DNA of 15,488 nt from an uncultured Armatimonadota bacterium (GCA_937875395.1 CALNCU010000054.1:1-15488); one strand, 5' to 3'; positions 6,006-13,751 are shown, numbered from the stretch's first letter. Translations and numbers: made by a program. The notes: a model not told the origin generated them from the sequence alone.

Positions 6006-7358
6006 ATGAGTAATCGGCAGAAAAATTTTAAGGAACAGGCAGTAAGGCTTATCACCCAGAGCTTAGAGAATGCAAGCGCAGAGCATCCTCTGGATCTGCA
6101 CGGCATTATGAATGTAGAGCGGCCGTCTCTTGGCAATACGGTTCCCGTGCATATCTACAGAACAGTAAGGCTGTTTGCGCTAAGGGAGGCGCTGGGGGCG
6201 GATGTCTCTTCTGCCGTGCTTAAGATTTGTGGCCGGTCTGCGGCTGCGCGGCTTGGCATCTCTACGGTGCCGGAGCTTGTTCAAATAATGAACCAGTTCT
6301 GCCTTTGCCGGGCAGAGATAGAATCTGAATCCTCACGCAAGGTTGTAATTACTGCCGAAGAATGCGCCACGTGCGCCGGGGTTCCGCCCATAGGGGAGCC
6401 GCTCTGCCACTTTGAGTCCGGGCTGATTGAAGGCGCACTCTCCGGCGCCCTTGCCCAACAGGTGCAGGTTACGGAGACGAAGTGCTGGGGGCTTGGGGAT
6501 AGGATATGCCGATGGGTGGCGACTCCATGCAAAACATCGTCCGGCGACGACTCCCTTGAAGCGGTTATATCCCTTGTGGGGCACACGGCTACGCAGATGA
6601 AAAACGCGCTGGTGGTAAGCCGCAAGAACAGGGAACTGCGGGAGGCCTACCACCGGCTCAGGGAATCTGAACGGCTAAAGAACGATTTGGTGCATATGGT
6701 GGTTCATGATCTTAGGGTGCCGCTAACGGCCATAACCGCCTCTCTTCAGACGCTGAGAGAGCTGGAGGATGGAAAGCTGGGCCGGCAGCAGAAAAATCTG
6801 CTGGACATCTCTATCTCCGGGGCGGATTCCCTTATGCAGATGATTAATGACATTCTGGATATAGCAAAACTTGAAGAACGCAGGCTCGTTATAAAAAAAG
6901 AACCATCCAATCTAAAGAGCATTATTGAAAAATCCATGGAGCAGCTTGGCATTGTGGCAGCCAGAAGGAAGGTACAGCTGTTAACCAATCTGCCCGGCTC
7001 TCTTCCAAGTATCCCCGCAGATGCAGACCGGATGCACAGGGTTGTTATGAACCTGCTCTCAAATGCGCTGCATCACACACCCAGAGGCGGCAGGGTATCT
7101 GTTACCGCAGGCGTCACCGGCAACAATCTTATGCGGATAAGCGTGCATGATACCGGCGAAGGTATTCCCCATGATGCCCTTGAGCGCATCTTTGATAAGT
7201 TTGCACAGGTAGAATCCTGCAAGACCAGAAGGCGTTCCTCAAGCGGGCTGGGGCTTACCTTTTGCAAGCTGGTTGTAGAGGCGCATGGCGGCAGCATATG
7301 GGCGGAAAGCAAACCGGACGACGGCTCAACCATCCACTTTGAACTCCCCCTTGAATAG
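6006..7358 (+). CDS. Soluble sensor histidine kinase with N-terminal V4R domain
   Basis: This 450-residue protein has no membrane segment. Residues about 40-170 form a V4R (4-vinyl-reductase) small-molecule/metal-binding domain with conserved cysteines C120, C123, C134, C160 and C168 and the GxxxGxL stretch at 139-145. A helical linker (about 195-225) leads to the kinase core: H-box HMVVHDLRVPL with phosphoacceptor His234, N-box NLLSNALHH (Asn353), G1 box DTGEGI (382-387), F-box FDKFA (396-400) and G2 box GLGL (414-417). All catalytic boxes are intact, so it should autophosphorylate. V4R domains in other proteins bind small ligands, and some use the cysteines for metal or Fe-S; which ligand is sensed here is unknown. 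No response regulator is next to it, making it an orphan kinase. Its own extended -10 promoter sits about 65 nt upstream, and the ribosome-binding site is weak. It converges on ridA with a 32 bp gap. Confidence 0.92.
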   Translation: MSNRQKNFKEQAVRLITQSLENASAEHPLDLHGIMNVERPSLGNTVPVHIYRTVRLFALREALGADVSSAVLKICGRSAAARLGISTVPELVQIMNQFCLCRAEIESESSRKVVITAEECATCAGVPPIGEPLCHFESGLIEGALSGALAQQVQVTETKCWGLGDRICRWVATPCKTSSGDDSLEAVISLVGHTATQMKNALVVSRKNRELREAYHRLRESERLKNDLVHMVVHDLRVPLTAITASLQTLRELEDGKLGRQQKNLLDISISGADSLMQMINDILDIAKLEERRLVIKKEPSNLKSIIEKSMEQLGIVAARRKVQLLTNLPGSLPSIPADADRMHRVVMNLLSNALHHTPRGGRVSVTAGVTGNNLMRISVHDTGEGIPHDALERIFDKFAQVESCKTRRRSSSGLGLTFCKLVVEAHGGSIWAESKPDDGSTIHFELPLE

Positions 7359-7390
7359 AAAACTCTATTCAGCCCGGCAGCGGAGAAGAT

Positions 7391-7774
7391 TTAATCACCT
7401 GTCCAGGCAACGGCCTCTATCTCCACCATTACATCCCTGGGCAGACGGGAGACTTCTACTGCTGCGCGTGCCGGAGATTCCGTGCCAAAATACCCGGCGT
7501 ACACCTGGTTCATGGCAGAAAAATCCTTCATATCTGCAAGATACACCGTGGTTTTTACTACATTATCAAGTCCGGCGCCGGAATCGTTCAGTATGCATTT
7601 AATATTCTGCAGCACCCTGTCCGTTTGGGCGGCTATGTCCCCTTCCACAATATCCCCTGTCTCCGGGCTGATGGGAATCTGGCCTGAAACAAAGATAAAC
7701 CCGCCCGCCTTAACCGCCTGGGAGTATGGGCCTATTGCCTGGGGTGCTCTTGACGTTTTAATAATCTCTTTCAC
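7391..7774 (-). CDS. ridA: RidA family reactive enamine/imine deaminase
   Basis: The 127-residue protein has the full length and motifs of the RidA (YjgF/YER057c/UK114) family: APQAIGPYSQAV (10-21), FVSGQIP (28-34), and near the C-terminus PARAAVEVSRLP with Arg103 at the position of the catalytic Arg105, then Glu119 in VEIEAVA. These trimeric cytosolic enzymes hydrolyse 2-aminoacrylate and related enamine/imine intermediates released by PLP enzymes, protecting other enzymes. The start is GTG at 7774 with AGGAG seven bases upstream. It begins 17 nt after the fhs stop on the same strand, so it is probably co-transcribed with fhs. That is metabolically reasonable, since 2-aminoacrylate damages PLP-dependent serine hydroxymethyltransferase, which feeds one-carbon units. 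Confidence 0.93.
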   Translation of the reverse strand: MKEIIKTSRAPQAIGPYSQAVKAGGFIFVSGQIPISPETGDIVEGDIAAQTDRVLQNIKCILNDSGAGLDNVVKTTVYLADMKDFSAMNQVYAGYFGTESPARAAVEVSRLPRDVMVEIEAVAWTGD

Positions 7775-7791
7775 TATCTGTCTCCTGAAAT

Positions 7792-9417
7792 CTAAGAAAG
7801 TCCGGTAATTATGCCGGTTGAATCTACATCTATATGCTCTGCCGCGGGACTTTTGGGGAGTCCGGGCATGGTCATAATGCGCCCCGTATAGGCGACTATA
7901 AACCCTGCCCCGGCAGATACTTTTATATCTTTCACGGTAATCTTAAATCCCTCCGGGCGGCCAAGGAGCGACGGGTCATCAGAGAGTGAGTATTGCGTCT
8001 TTGCCATACAAATGGGCAGGCCTCCAAACCCCAGCCGCTCCAGCTGCTCTATATTCTTATCTGCCTCATCCGTGAATATAATCCTTGATGCGCCGTAGAT
8101 GTTTGTTGCTATGCACTCTATCTTCTCTTTAACAGGCTTCCCCGGGTTGTATAATGGATGAAACTCGCCGGGGTTTGATGCGGCATCCAGGACTATCCGG
8201 GCAAGATCAAGCCCGCCTACGCCGCCCTTCTCCCATACATCCGACACGGCAACCGGAAGCCCCTGCTCTTTGCACCGGGAAAGCAGATAATCTACTTCGG
8301 TCTGCGTATCGCTGGAAAAACGGTTTATGCAGATAACAATTGGAGGGCCGTAGAGCCTCATATTCTCACAGTGCTTCAACAGGTTTGGCACCCCTCTGCC
8401 AAGGGCCGGGATATCTTCTTTGGAAAGATCCGTTTTAGGCACGCCGCCGTGCATCTTCAGCGCGCGCACAGTTGCCACAATAACGGTGGCATCCGGGCGC
8501 ACCCCGGCGGCGGGACAGACTATATCCATAAACTTCTCCGCCCCCAGGTCAGAGCCGAACCCGGCCTCCGTTACCACGTAGTCTGCAAGCCCCATGTTTC
8601 CAAACGAGCCGCCGTGCACAAAGGCAGGAGTCCCCTCAAGCGTTTGAACCAGGTTTGGAAGCAGGGCGTCCTTCAGCACTGCGGTCATGGCTCCGTTTGC
8701 GCAAAGGTCTGCCGCTGTAGCAGGGGTTCCATCTTTTTTGAACCCTACTATAATCCGGCCCAGCCGCTCCCTTAAATCCATAAGATTGTTAGAAAGGCAG
8801 AGCGTAGCCATAATCTCTGAAGCTGCGGTTATATCAAACCCGGACTCTCTGGGAACGCCGCTAGACTTTCCGCCAAGCCCTATAACAATATTGCGCAGGG
8901 CGCGGTCGTTTACATCCAGAACACGCTTCCACTGTATGGTGCGGGAGTCCATGCCAAGCTGGTTTCCGTGCTGCAGGTGGTTATCCGTCATGGCGGAAAG
9001 CAGGTTATGCGCCATGGTGACGGCGTGGAAATCTCCGGTAAAGTGCAGGTTTATCTCTTCCATTGGGATCACCTGGGCCCAGCCGCCCCCGGCAGCGCCG
9101 CCTTTAATCCCAAAACAAGGGCCAAACGAAGGCTCCCTTATGGCTATGCAGGCATTCTTCCCAAGCTGGTGAAGGGCGTCTCCAAGCCCCACGGTGACGG
9201 TAGTCTTTCCTTCGCCAGCCGGGGTTGGAGTGATGGCCGTAACAAGAATAAGCTTGCCGGGGGGACGCCCTTCAAGGCGTTTCATAATATTAAGAGATAC
9301 CTTGGCTTTGAAATTGCCGTACGGGAGCAGGTCTGAAGGTGAAAGTCCAAGCTTACCGGCAATTTCAACTATAGGTTCCGGCGTGGCATTTTGCGCTATT
9401 TCAACATCTGAAAGCAT
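7792..9417 (-). CDS. fhs: Formate--tetrahydrofolate ligase
   Basis: This 541-residue enzyme makes 10-formyl-tetrahydrofolate from formate, ATP and tetrahydrofolate in the cytosol. It can serve the methyl branch of the Wood-Ljungdahl pathway, formate assimilation, or purine and fMet synthesis. Signatures are the ATP-binding TPAGEGKTT (65-73), REPSFGPCFGIKGGAAGGG (94-112), the EINLHFTGDFHA segment (121-132), TLEGTPAFVHGGSFGNM and a near-terminal AYTGRIMTMPGLP. The length is slightly under the usual 555-560, but no core motif is missing. ATG at 9417 has GGAG nine bases upstream. It lies between the site-2 protease gene (64 bp upstream) and ridA (17 bp downstream), all on the minus strand. A weak promoter candidate sits in the 64 bp gap. 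No other Wood-Ljungdahl gene is present in the window, so acetogenesis cannot be concluded. Confidence 0.97.
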   Translation of the reverse strand: MLSDVEIAQNATPEPIVEIAGKLGLSPSDLLPYGNFKAKVSLNIMKRLEGRPPGKLILVTAITPTPAGEGKTTVTVGLGDALHQLGKNACIAIREPSFGPCFGIKGGAAGGGWAQVIPMEEINLHFTGDFHAVTMAHNLLSAMTDNHLQHGNQLGMDSRTIQWKRVLDVNDRALRNIVIGLGGKSSGVPRESGFDITAASEIMATLCLSNNLMDLRERLGRIIVGFKKDGTPATAADLCANGAMTAVLKDALLPNLVQTLEGTPAFVHGGSFGNMGLADYVVTEAGFGSDLGAEKFMDIVCPAAGVRPDATVIVATVRALKMHGGVPKTDLSKEDIPALGRGVPNLLKHCENMRLYGPPIVICINRFSSDTQTEVDYLLSRCKEQGLPVAVSDVWEKGGVGGLDLARIVLDAASNPGEFHPLYNPGKPVKEKIECIATNIYGASRIIFTDEADKNIEQLERLGFGGLPICMAKTQYSLSDDPSLLGRPEGFKITVKDIKVSAGAGFIVAYTGRIMTMPGLPKSPAAEHIDVDSTGIITGLS

Positions 9418-9450
9418 GTAAGCATACTCCAGTAAGAATTCAGCATATAT

Positions 9451-9479
9451 ATACTATCATATTGGCAAAGATACCGCAA
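9451..9479 (-). promoter_or_regulatory. Possible promoter for fhs-ridA
   Basis: On the minus strand TTGCGG (9479-9474) and TAGTAT (9456-9451) are 17 nt apart, within an AT-rich gap between the site-2 protease and fhs. Both boxes are imperfect, and fhs could equally be read through from the protease gene. Confidence 0.35.
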
Positions 9480-9481
9480 AA

Positions 9482-10600
9482 TCAGTACAGCCCGGATAGC
9501 TTTAACTGCGCCAGCCTAATAATGGAATCCTGCGTCACCATGCCTTTTATCTTGCCGTCATGCATAACAAGAAGCCGGTTGTTTCCATCCTCCGCCATGT
9601 GCATAAGGGCATCAAACGCATCATCGTTCTCGTCAATTATTATCTCTTCATCCACGGGTTTCACTATCTGCCGGACGGGGGTCTCTTTCCATTCCGACCT
9701 GGGGATATCCCGCACCTCATTCACAGTTATAATTCCAAGCAGGTTATCATCCTCTGTAACAGGATAGGCGGAGTAATTGTACTGGAGCAGGTAGTCATGG
9801 ACAAACTGGTCTACGCTGGCCGCCGGGGATACATGGGGGAAATCCACCGTCATCACCCGGTGCACGTTTATGCCGGAGAGCGCCCGCCTTAATGCAAGCT
9901 GCTGATAGCTCTGCTGCGCGGCATTGTTTAGGAACCAGCCTATAAACACCAGCCACAGCCCGCTTAAAAATCCGCCCAGAAGCATCATCCAGAAGCCGCC
10001 GAATATGAACAGGTACGCTACCCCCTGCCCTACGCCGGATGCAATGCGCGTGGCCCTGTCAAGATTATCCATTGCAGACCAGAGGATGGCCCGGAGCACA
10101 CGGCCCCCGTCAAGCGGAAAACCGGGGATCATGTTGAATATTCCAAGCACCAGGTTTATGATCCCCAGGTATGCGGCAATCTCGTACCCCAGCACCCCAA
10201 GCCTGGCCTTCCCTCCGTAGAATGCAATAAGCCAAAAGACCAGGGCCAGAACAAAGCTTGTAGCCGGGCCTGCAAGCGCCATCTTAAGCTCGGACTGCGG
10301 GGTTCTTGGCTCATCCTTCATCCTGGAGACGCCGCCGAATATAAAGAGCGTTATGCCGCCTATAGCTATTCCGTTCCGTTTTGCCACCACGCTGTGCATA
10401 AGTTCGTGCGCCAGCACGCTTGAAAAAAGCAGGAGCGCGGCTATAATCCCCCCAAGCCAGCTCATAGCCGGGGTTATTGATGGGTTCACCTGGGGGAAGT
10501 AGTAGTTGGCAAGCGTAAACACAATAAGCGCAAAAATGATAAACCAGCTTACATCTATGCTGATTGGAATGCCAAGCAATTTTCCAAGTCTAATATTCAC
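9482..10600 (-). CDS. Site-2 protease family (M50B) membrane metalloprotease with two CBS domains
   Basis: The protein is an intramembrane zinc protease. With the GTG start at 10600 (372 residues) it opens MNIRLGKLLGIPISIDVSW, the usual family beginning. AGGGAG at 10610-10615 lies nine bases upstream, whereas it would touch the ATG at 10609. The zinc motif HELMH is at residues 65-69, and the second ligand motif NMIPGFPLDGG ends near 166, with the ligand Asp at 164. About six hydrophobic helices span residues 17-225. Two CBS domains follow (about 247-305 and 310-368), the second containing RLLVMHDGKIKGMVTQDSI. CBS pairs bind adenine nucleotides and probably gate the protease. Family members cleave transmembrane anti-sigma factors or other membrane proteins; no substrate candidate is adjacent. 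It is the first gene of a minus-strand run with fhs and ridA. Confidence 0.92.
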   Translation of the reverse strand: MNIRLGKLLGIPISIDVSWFIIFALIVFTLANYYFPQVNPSITPAMSWLGGIIAALLLFSSVLAHELMHSVVAKRNGIAIGGITLFIFGGVSRMKDEPRTPQSELKMALAGPATSFVLALVFWLIAFYGGKARLGVLGYEIAAYLGIINLVLGIFNMIPGFPLDGGRVLRAILWSAMDNLDRATRIASGVGQGVAYLFIFGGFWMMLLGGFLSGLWLVFIGWFLNNAAQQSYQQLALRRALSGINVHRVMTVDFPHVSPAASVDQFVHDYLLQYNYSAYPVTEDDNLLGIITVNEVRDIPRSEWKETPVRQIVKPVDEEIIIDENDDAFDALMHMAEDGNNRLLVMHDGKIKGMVTQDSIIRLAQLKLSGLY

Positions 10601-10609
10601 GGCATTCAT

Positions 10610-10615
10610 CTCCCT
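10610..10615 (-). promoter_or_regulatory. Ribosome-binding site selecting the GTG start of the site-2 protease
   Basis: AGGGAG on the minus strand directly abuts the ATG at 10609 (no spacing) but lies nine bases from the in-frame GTG at 10600, so GTG is the more credible start. Confidence 0.6.
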
Positions 10616-10696
10616 TTTGCCGCTGCATGGGCGGCATAATTTAGGAATGCACCAGCCCTTAAGTTCCGATGCCTGTCATGATTTAGTACCCCTCTG

Positions 10697-10726
10697 CAAG
10701 CCGGACAAAACCGGTTACCGGGCTTG
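10697..10726. repeat. Imperfect inverted repeat in the protease/lemA intergenic region
   Basis: CAAGCCGG (10697-10704) and CCGGGCTTG (10718-10726) pair with one bulged base around a 13-nt loop that itself contains another CCGG. No gene ends upstream on the plus strand, so it is unlikely to act as a terminator. An operator or leader structure is possible. Confidence 0.35.
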
Positions 10727-10882
10727 AATGTTGTTTCAACTGATGATAAACTCGTTAGAATATGAAGAAGAGACTATGTGGAAAATACCCTTTAGTTGCG
10801 CTGTCCGTAATTATAGGATTATATATCTTACTCTCCGCACTTTATGCGCTGGGCCCGGATATTTGCCAACGTGCCTATTTGC

Positions 10883-10911
10883 TTGACCGATTGGGCCGCC
10901 GGGGGTATAAT
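10883..10911 (+). promoter_or_regulatory. Strong sigma-70 promoter for lemA
   Basis: TTGACC (10883-10888) and a perfect TATAAT (10906-10911) are 17 nt apart, with a very GC-rich spacer ending in five G. The start point would be near 10918. The short leader carries AAGGAG at 10942-10947, seven bases before the lemA ATG. This is the best promoter in the window. Confidence 0.8.
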
Positions 10912-10954
10912 CGGATTGGCCGGTCTTTTACTGCCGGATGGAAGGAGATAAATT

Positions 10955-11515
10955 ATGGCAACTGGGGTTGTCTTAACAGGTGTGCTTGCAGTTATAGCTC
11001 TGGCCGTGCTGTGGACTATTTTCATCTATAATCGGCTGGTAGTTCTAAGAAACAGAATAGATAATGCATGGTCTCAAATAGATGTTCAACTCCGCAGGCG
11101 GTACGATCTTATCCCTAACCTGGTAGAGACGGTAAAGGGTTACGCCACACATGAAAAGGAAGTCTTTGAAAAGGTAACCCAGGCGCGGGCGGCCATGACC
11201 GCTGCAACAACCGTTGCAGCGCAGGGCGAGGCGCAGAACCAGATTACGCAGGCGCTCAAAAGCCTGTTTGCGGTTGCAGAGGCCTACCCGGAGCTTAAGG
11301 CCAACGAAAATTTTATGATGCTCCAGGAAGAGCTCTCCGGTACGGAAAGCAAGATTGCATATGCCCGCCAGTTCTACAATGATACCGTAATGAGCTACAA
11401 CACCACCATACAATCCTTTCCTGCAAACACCATTGCCGGAGCATTCGGTTTTAAAGAGCGGGAGTACTTCACCATGGAAGAATCCGCCCGGGAACCCATA
11501 AAAGTAAAGTTCTAG
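10955..11515 (+). CDS. lemA: LemA family membrane-anchored protein
   Basis: The 186-residue protein has one N-terminal membrane segment (residues 4-25, VVLTGVLAVIALAVLWTIFI). The diagnostic LemA stretch follows: YNRLVVLRNRIDNAWSQIDV, LRRRYDLIPNLVETVKGYA, then EKEVFEKVTQARAAM. A long antiparallel helical bundle comes next, ending in the conserved FP-x-N-x-I-A region (SFPANTIAGAFGF) and YFTMEESARE. Length and architecture are complete for the family. LemA proteins have an N-terminal anchor with the helical body outside or in the cytoplasm depending on the organism, and their biochemical role is not well defined. They are very often next to the protease HtpX, as here (htpX starts about 90 nt downstream). 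The gene has its own strong promoter and ribosome-binding site and is followed by an intrinsic terminator, so most transcripts probably contain lemA alone. Confidence 0.95.
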   Translation: MATGVVLTGVLAVIALAVLWTIFIYNRLVVLRNRIDNAWSQIDVQLRRRYDLIPNLVETVKGYATHEKEVFEKVTQARAAMTAATTVAAQGEAQNQITQALKSLFAVAEAYPELKANENFMMLQEELSGTESKIAYARQFYNDTVMSYNTTIQSFPANTIAGAFGFKEREYFTMEESAREPIKVKF

Positions 11516-11540
11516 AAGAAGTAAAAAGTCCGGTTTTAAG

Positions 11541-11576
11541 CCATGTCCGGCCTATCTTGCCCGGACATGGTTTTTT
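11541..11576 (+). terminator. Rho-independent terminator after lemA
   Basis: CCATGTCCGG (11541-11550) and CCGGACATGG (11561-11570) form a perfect 10-bp stem with a 10-nt loop, followed immediately by six T (11571-11576). It lies 25 nt after the lemA stop and 30 nt before the htpX start, so it should uncouple or attenuate htpX expression from the lemA promoter. Confidence 0.92.
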
Positions 11577-11606
11577 CAATGTAGAATCCGGGAATTGTTA
11601 GGCAAC

Positions 11607-12479
11607 ATGTATAACGCAATATCATCTAACATATGGAAGTCATTTGCGCTTGTAGCCTTCTTTGTTGCGCTGATAACGGGAATAGGCTATGTCTTTGCGC
11701 ACGCCCTGGAATCCCCGGCAATACTGCCCATTGCGGTTGTTGTAGCCGTTATATCTTCCGTGGGAAGCTACTACTACAGCGACCGAATGGTTCTTGCCGT
11801 ATCTCATGCGCACCCGGCAACAAGGGAAGAGCACGCCCACCTTATAAACTCCGTGGAAGGCCTGGCGCTTGCAGCCGGGCTCCCCGCCCCTTCCATATAC
11901 GTAATAGACGACCCATCCCCCAACGCATTTGCCACGGGACGGGATCCAAAGCACGCGGTCATCTGCGTTACAACCGGATTGATGGAGAAGCTTAACCGCA
12001 TAGAACTGGAGGGCGTTATAGGCCACGAGATGTCCCATATAAAGGATTATGATATACGCCTTATGGCGCTTGTGGCGGTGCTGGCGGGGACAGTAGTGCT
12101 TATGTCGGATTGGATGCTTAGAAGCTTCTGGTTCCGCGGACGCAGAGACAACCGAAACGGAAACGCCATATTTGTGCTGCTGGCGCTGGTGCTTGCGCTG
12201 CTCTCGCCGCTTGCCGCCACCGTAATACAGCTTGCCGTCTCAAGAAACAGAGAGTATCTGGCAGATGCAGAGGGCGCAATGCTTACCCGGTACCCGGAAG
12301 GGCTAGCCAGCGTGCTGGAAAAGATAGATCAGGCGCCGGAACCGCTTAAAGAGGCCTCAAAAGCCACAGCCCACCTGTTTATTGCAAATCCGTTAAAAAA
12401 AGCTGATGGATTCCTGAGTTCGCTCTTCAGCACACACCCTCCCGTAGAAGAACGGATTCGCCGTTTAAGGACAATGTAA
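11607..12479 (+). CDS. htpX: HtpX-type membrane zinc metalloprotease (M48B)
   Basis: The start is set at ATG 11607 (MYNAISSNIWKSF, matching the typical HtpX N-terminus MYNQIASN). A TTG at 11595 would add four residues with no family support. The 290-residue protein has two N-terminal membrane helices (about 13-34 and 38-56) and a cytoplasmic catalytic part with HEMSH (140-144) as zinc motif. Two further hydrophobic segments follow (about 152-170 and 187-211), then the third zinc ligand in SRNREYLAD (Glu216). The C-terminus has the usual FSTHPPVEERIRRL. HtpX degrades misfolded or damaged inner-membrane proteins. The start lies 30 nt after the lemA terminator, and no strong separate promoter was found in that gap, so expression probably depends on read-through or an unrecognised promoter. 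The MFS gene starts on the base after its stop codon. Confidence 0.95.
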   Translation: MYNAISSNIWKSFALVAFFVALITGIGYVFAHALESPAILPIAVVVAVISSVGSYYYSDRMVLAVSHAHPATREEHAHLINSVEGLALAAGLPAPSIYVIDDPSPNAFATGRDPKHAVICVTTGLMEKLNRIELEGVIGHEMSHIKDYDIRLMALVAVLAGTVVLMSDWMLRSFWFRGRRDNRNGNAIFVLLALVLALLSPLAATVIQLAVSRNREYLADAEGAMLTRYPEGLASVLEKIDQAPEPLKEASKATAHLFIANPLKKADGFLSSLFSTHPPVEERIRRLRTM

Positions 12480-13751
12480 ATGCATTCGGCCCCTTCCGAT
12501 TCTTACGCATACAATCCCTTGGAGGTACGGCGCAACTTCCGGTTCCTTTTTGCGGATTGTATCTTTTTTATCTTCGGCATGGCCTTTATAGACCTATCCA
12601 CCGTAATACCGGCCTTTCTCTCCACCGTTACGGAATCTTCGCTTGCAATAGGGCTGATCATGGCAATCCGTCCGGCAAGCCAGCTTATCCCCCAGCTCTG
12701 GGCGGCGCACTACCTAAGCGGGCGCACCCGGCATAAAAGTTATCTTATGAAGGTAGCATCGGCATCGCGGGTGGCAACATTGCTCTTTGCCCTTACGCTC
12801 TTTTTCTCCGGGCCGAAAGACCGGGGGCTTATGCTTACGGCATTCATAATCATGTTTGCAACCTTCTGGCTCTCCGAGGGGTTTTTGGGGGTATCGTGGA
12901 CAGACCTTGCGGCAAAGACCATCCCGGAGCGGCTGAGGGGGAGGCTCTGGGGTTCCACTCAGGCAGTGGGCGGCCTGGGAGCTGCCCTGGCAGGACTTCT
13001 TGTGGCAAAAATCCTCTCTTCAAACGGTCTGCCATACCCTAAAAACTTTGCATTGCTGGTCTTTCTTGGATGGATTCTTTTCTCCATCAGTTTTACATTC
13101 CTCTCTTTTGTAAGAGAACCCGACGGCCCGGCAGAAAAGCAGAACGGGAGTTTTCTGGAGTACGCAAAGAGCATAAAAAGGATAATCAGCGCAGATGGCG
13201 AACTGAAACGGTTCCTGCTGGTGCAAATTCTATCTGCCTTCTACAACCTGCCCTTTGCATTCTACATAATCTACGCAAAAAAGGCATCCGGGCTGGGAGG
13301 AGGAGCTGTGGGGCTGCTGCTCTCTGCGCAACTGCTGGGCAGTGTGATATGGGGGGCGCTTGCCGGTTATATAAGCGACCGCAGGGGCCCAAAGTCGGCA
13401 ATTATGCTCACTGCGCTTGCCGGTGTTGCCGCCCCGGCCCTTGCGCTTCTTGTAAAAGGCCAATCCATACCGCTCTGGATAATGATATTCTTCTTCCTGG
13501 GAGCCGTAAGCGGCAGCATTTACATAGGGCTTACAAATTATCTGCTGGAGATGTGCAAGCCTGGAGAGCGCCGGACGTACATAGGCATCATGAACACGGC
13601 TAACGCCCCTGCGCTTATCTTCCCGGTGCTGGGAGGAATTATTGTGCAGGAAGTCTCTTTTACGGCGGCGTTTGCACTAACCGCCGCCGCCATTACCCTT
13701 GCGCTTATCCTTGCCTCTACATTAAAATCCGGCTGCAGGGCACAGGCTTAA
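12480..13751 (+). CDS. Major facilitator superfamily (MFS) transporter
   Basis: The 423-residue protein shows about 12 hydrophobic helices in two halves with a polar central loop at about 211-243 (REPDGPAEKQNGSFLEYAK). The second half carries the MFS motif A, GYISDRRGPKS (296-306); the equivalent loop of the first half (HYLSGRTRHKS, 77-87) is degenerate. The substrate cannot be assigned. The ATG directly follows the htpX TAA, and AAGGA at 12466-12470 inside the end of htpX is the ribosome-binding site, so the two genes are almost certainly translationally coupled. Its TAA stop at 13749-13751 overlaps the stop codon of the convergent DUF1015 gene within TTAA, leaving no room for a terminator between them. 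Confidence 0.88.
   Translation: MHSAPSDSYAYNPLEVRRNFRFLFADCIFFIFGMAFIDLSTVIPAFLSTVTESSLAIGLIMAIRPASQLIPQLWAAHYLSGRTRHKSYLMKVASASRVATLLFALTLFFSGPKDRGLMLTAFIIMFATFWLSEGFLGVSWTDLAAKTIPERLRGRLWGSTQAVGGLGAALAGLLVAKILSSNGLPYPKNFALLVFLGWILFSISFTFLSFVREPDGPAEKQNGSFLEYAKSIKRIISADGELKRFLLVQILSAFYNLPFAFYIIYAKKASGLGGGAVGLLLSAQLLGSVIWGALAGYISDRRGPKSAIMLTALAGVAAPALALLVKGQSIPLWIMIFFFLGAVSGSIYIGLTNYLLEMCKPGERRTYIGIMNTANAPALIFPVLGGIIVQEVSFTAAFALTAAAITLALILASTLKSGCRAQA

Larger units (their letters stand above)
10601..10954. other. Divergent intergenic region between the site-2 protease and lemA
   Basis: About 350 bp contain no convincing gene. The right part holds the lemA promoter (10883-10911) and ribosome-binding site. 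The middle has an imperfect inverted repeat at 10697-10726. An 89-codon frame at 10762-11031 begins with a lysine/arginine-rich then hydrophobic stretch like a signal sequence. However, it has no ribosome-binding site, contains the lemA promoter and runs 77 nt into lemA, so I do not call it. I saw no strong minus-strand promoter for the protease. Confidence 0.6.

Noticed and set aside
7353..7370. GAATAG...CTATTC hairpin at the end of the histidine kinase gene as a terminator.
   Set aside because: Only six AT-rich base pairs, overlapping the stop codon, with no following T-run.
10697..10726. Inverted repeat considered as a rho-independent terminator.
   Set aside because: No gene ends upstream of it on either strand and it is not followed by a proper T-run.
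10762..11031. 89-codon frame starting MKKRLCGK followed by a hydrophobic stretch, like a small secreted or membrane protein.
   Set aside because: No ribosome-binding site, the strong lemA promoter lies inside it, and it runs 77 nt into lemA in another frame with no protein-like composition at its end. A chance frame is more likely, though the N-terminus is suggestive.
13070..13603. A 177-codon plus-strand frame inside the MFS gene.
   Set aside because: Cysteine- and arginine-rich composition with no recognisable domain, and fully inside a convincing membrane transporter frame.
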